Origin: Pseudomonadales bacterium
Lineage (GTDB): Bacteria; Pseudomonadota; Gammaproteobacteria; Pseudomonadales; Moraxellaceae
Direction: 5' to 3'
DNA length: 15,513 nucleotides
Assembly (NCBI GenBank): GCA_013043915.1
Contig: JABEVH010000096.1
Location: 1 to 15,513 of the forward strand
The position numbers and the translations under genes were made by a program. The notes beneath the pieces were generated by a model that worked only from the letters and a program-made list of their open reading frames with translations, made no database searches and was not told where the DNA came from. Shown one piece after another: positions 14,305-15,513 of the stretch; the stretch's first letter is position 1; each line of letters opens with the position of its first letter.

Positions 14305-15513
14305 ATGCTTGACCGATTCTTACGCCCCCGTTGGGACAGTCCTCGTGCGCAGGTTCGCTGCCAAGCGTTGCTTCGTCTTGCTGAAGGTGATCCCTTGGTG
14401 GATCGTATGGCGACTGAAGATAGCGAGCCTTTGGTACGGCGCGAGGCCGTGGCTCGTATATTGGATATGTCCTTGCTGCTGGACAGAGCTAAACGAGACC
14501 TGGATGCAGGTGTTCGTGATGCAGCCTGGGACAGGTTTATAGTCAGACTGGAATCACCTCTGACCGGTGAAGATGACTTGCCGTACCGGTTGCAACGCCT
14601 GTCTGAAGTGGGTCTAGCTACCATACTGACCCGTATCATAAAAAGTCAGGTGGATTTACGCATCAGACAGGCAGCTGTTACCTGCTTGCAGGATGAGATG
14701 CATCTGGAAGAAATCGCCCTGCATTCCTCGATTGCTTCGTTGCGATTAGCTGCAGCTGAACGCATTCATAGCGAAGCCCTGTTGCGTATTCTGGCGCAGG
14801 AAAGCCGCAATCACGACAAGACAGTTTACCGTATTGCTCGCGACAAGCTCGATGTTTATGAAAAACAGAGAAGAGAGGCTGCACAGCAGCAGCATCTGAT
14901 CGACGAGCTGCGAGCCCAAATTATTCAACACGCAGCGGCATCCGTGCAGCCTCTGTACCTTCCCCGGGCTGAGTACCTGGAACAACGTTGGCGAGAACTG
15001 CATCTTGATGATGAATCGGTTCAAATTGCTTTGCAAACCATCAAGATACGCTGCCAGGAAATAGGTAAGCATGAGCAAGCCCATAAATTTTGGTCGACTT
15101 TGGATAAACAGTTTCAAAATTATCTGCAAGATCCACCGGACATGGATAATTTGCCGCTGTGGATGAATGCCATGCTGGGTATACAGGATGAAATCCAGAA
15201 ACTTCCAGCTCTGGATGGCAACCTTGAAATACAACGCCAGCAACGTCTGGAACATTTATTACAGATGGAGGCCTGGTGGCAGCAATGGCAGGTTATACAT
15301 GCCCGTTTAGCCGTGCAGGATAGCCCTGCTGAACGCCTGCAGGCTTATGGTGAGCTGCGCCACCAGCTACGGCAAGCGCCCCTGAATACTTCCCATGCTC
15401 TACTGCAATTAGAAGCGATGACCCCTGCTCCTGAACCTGTGCACGTTGATCTCAGGGCAGGCGAAGCATTGCCTGAACAAACAAAAAAACCGACAAAACA
15501 AAAAAACAAAAAA
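14305..15513 (+). CDS. HEAT-repeat/DUF349-type protein, N-terminal part (runs off window)
   Basis: From ATG 14305, with AGGA six bases upstream, a frame of 403 codons stays open to the last base. The opening LDRFLRPRWDSPRAQVRCQALLRL, then repeated short helices such as PLVRREAVARILDMSLLLDRA and DAGVRDAAWDRF, looks like degenerate HEAT-type repeats over roughly residues 1-190. A charged, probably coiled-coil stretch follows (KLDVYEKQRREAAQQQHLIDEL), then more helical sequence. The visible part ends in a lysine-rich linker (KKPTKQKNKK). This arrangement is known from gammaproteobacterial proteins with DUF349 repeats in the C-terminal part; that part would lie beyond the window, so the family call rests on the N-terminal pattern and memory. 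No signal peptide or membrane segment is seen. It follows the acyltransferase by 12 bases. The biochemical role is not known. Confidence 0.82.
   Translation, partial: MLDRFLRPRWDSPRAQVRCQALLRLAEGDPLVDRMATEDSEPLVRREAVARILDMSLLLDRAKRDLDAGVRDAAWDRFIVRLESPLTGEDDLPYRLQRLSEVGLATILTRIIKSQVDLRIRQAAVTCLQDEMHLEEIALHSSIASLRLAAAERIHSEALLRILAQESRNHDKTVYRIARDKLDVYEKQRREAAQQQHLIDELRAQIIQHAAASVQPLYLPRAEYLEQRWRELHLDDESVQIALQTIKIRCQEIGKHEQAHKFWSTLDKQFQNYLQDPPDMDNLPLWMNAMLGIQDEIQKLPALDGNLEIQRQQRLEHLLQMEAWWQQWQVIHARLAVQDSPAERLQAYGELRHQLRQAPLNTSHALLQLEAMTPAPEPVHVDLRAGEALPEQTKKPTKQKNKK

Noticed and set aside
14746..15255. 169-codon minus-strand ORF inside the HEAT/DUF349 gene
   Set aside because: The opposite strand is a continuous 403-codon frame with a good start and a family-like pattern; the antisense frame shows no domain.
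1..15513. Mobile element, prophage, toxin-antitoxin, CRISPR or defence island
   Set aside because: No transposase, integrase, terminal repeats, spacer arrays or tRNA-end duplications seen; the helicase stands among housekeeping genes with no partner nuclease.

Overview
The window looks like a chromosomal segment of a gammaproteobacterium with roughly balanced base composition. The main clue is the plus-strand run nudJ, mnmA, purB, roxA and a small DUF7931-like gene. From memory this matches the Pseudomonas/Enterobacteria-type neighbourhood, except that hflD, usually between mnmA and purB, is absent here. I could not run a search, so the lineage is inferred from gene order and motifs only. I see no tRNA, rRNA, CRISPR array, insertion sequence or integrase.

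Layout. (1) Positions 1-1738, minus strand: metY (O-acetylhomoserine sulfhydrylase) followed by moaC (molybdopterin precursor synthesis, cut by the left edge). (2) 1739-1894: a divergent control region with two dyad symmetries. (3) 1895-6599, plus strand: a housekeeping run of nudJ (Nudix phosphohydrolase), mnmA (tRNA 2-thiouridylase), purB (adenylosuccinate lyase), roxA (ribosomal protein arginine hydroxylase) and a DUF7931-like protein. (4) 6596-9001, minus strand: a tight three-gene operon, SCP2-like lipid-binding protein, iron-type alcohol dehydrogenase, Nu-class glutathione transferase. (5) 9135-9848, plus strand: a membrane-anchored TPR protein. (6) 9838-11019, minus strand: an alpha-methylacyl-CoA racemase-like CoA transferase family III protein. 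(7) 11133-13268, plus strand: a divergent UvrD/HelD-type helicase. It is followed by a 34-codon ORF that starts on the helicase stop codon and contains an 11-G tract. (8) 13420-15513, plus strand: a YihG-type acyltransferase and the first 403 codons of a HEAT-repeat/DUF349-type protein running off the right edge.

How the parts fit. Regions 1-3 are ordinary metabolism and translation: sulfur amino acid and cofactor synthesis, purine synthesis, tRNA thiolation and ribosome hydroxylation. Regions 4-6 have a lipid/acyl-CoA and aldehyde/alcohol flavour (SCP2, Fe-ADH, GST, AMACR-like), but no substrate can be read from the sequence. Two convergent gene pairs overlap at their 3' ends (6596-6599 and 9838-9848), so the region is compact. 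The points most worth a second look are the G11 mini-ORF behind the helicase, the dyad inside the acyltransferase promoter, the SCP2-ADH-GST operon and the long insertion in the helicase. I did not find a convincing new multi-gene defence or mobile system.
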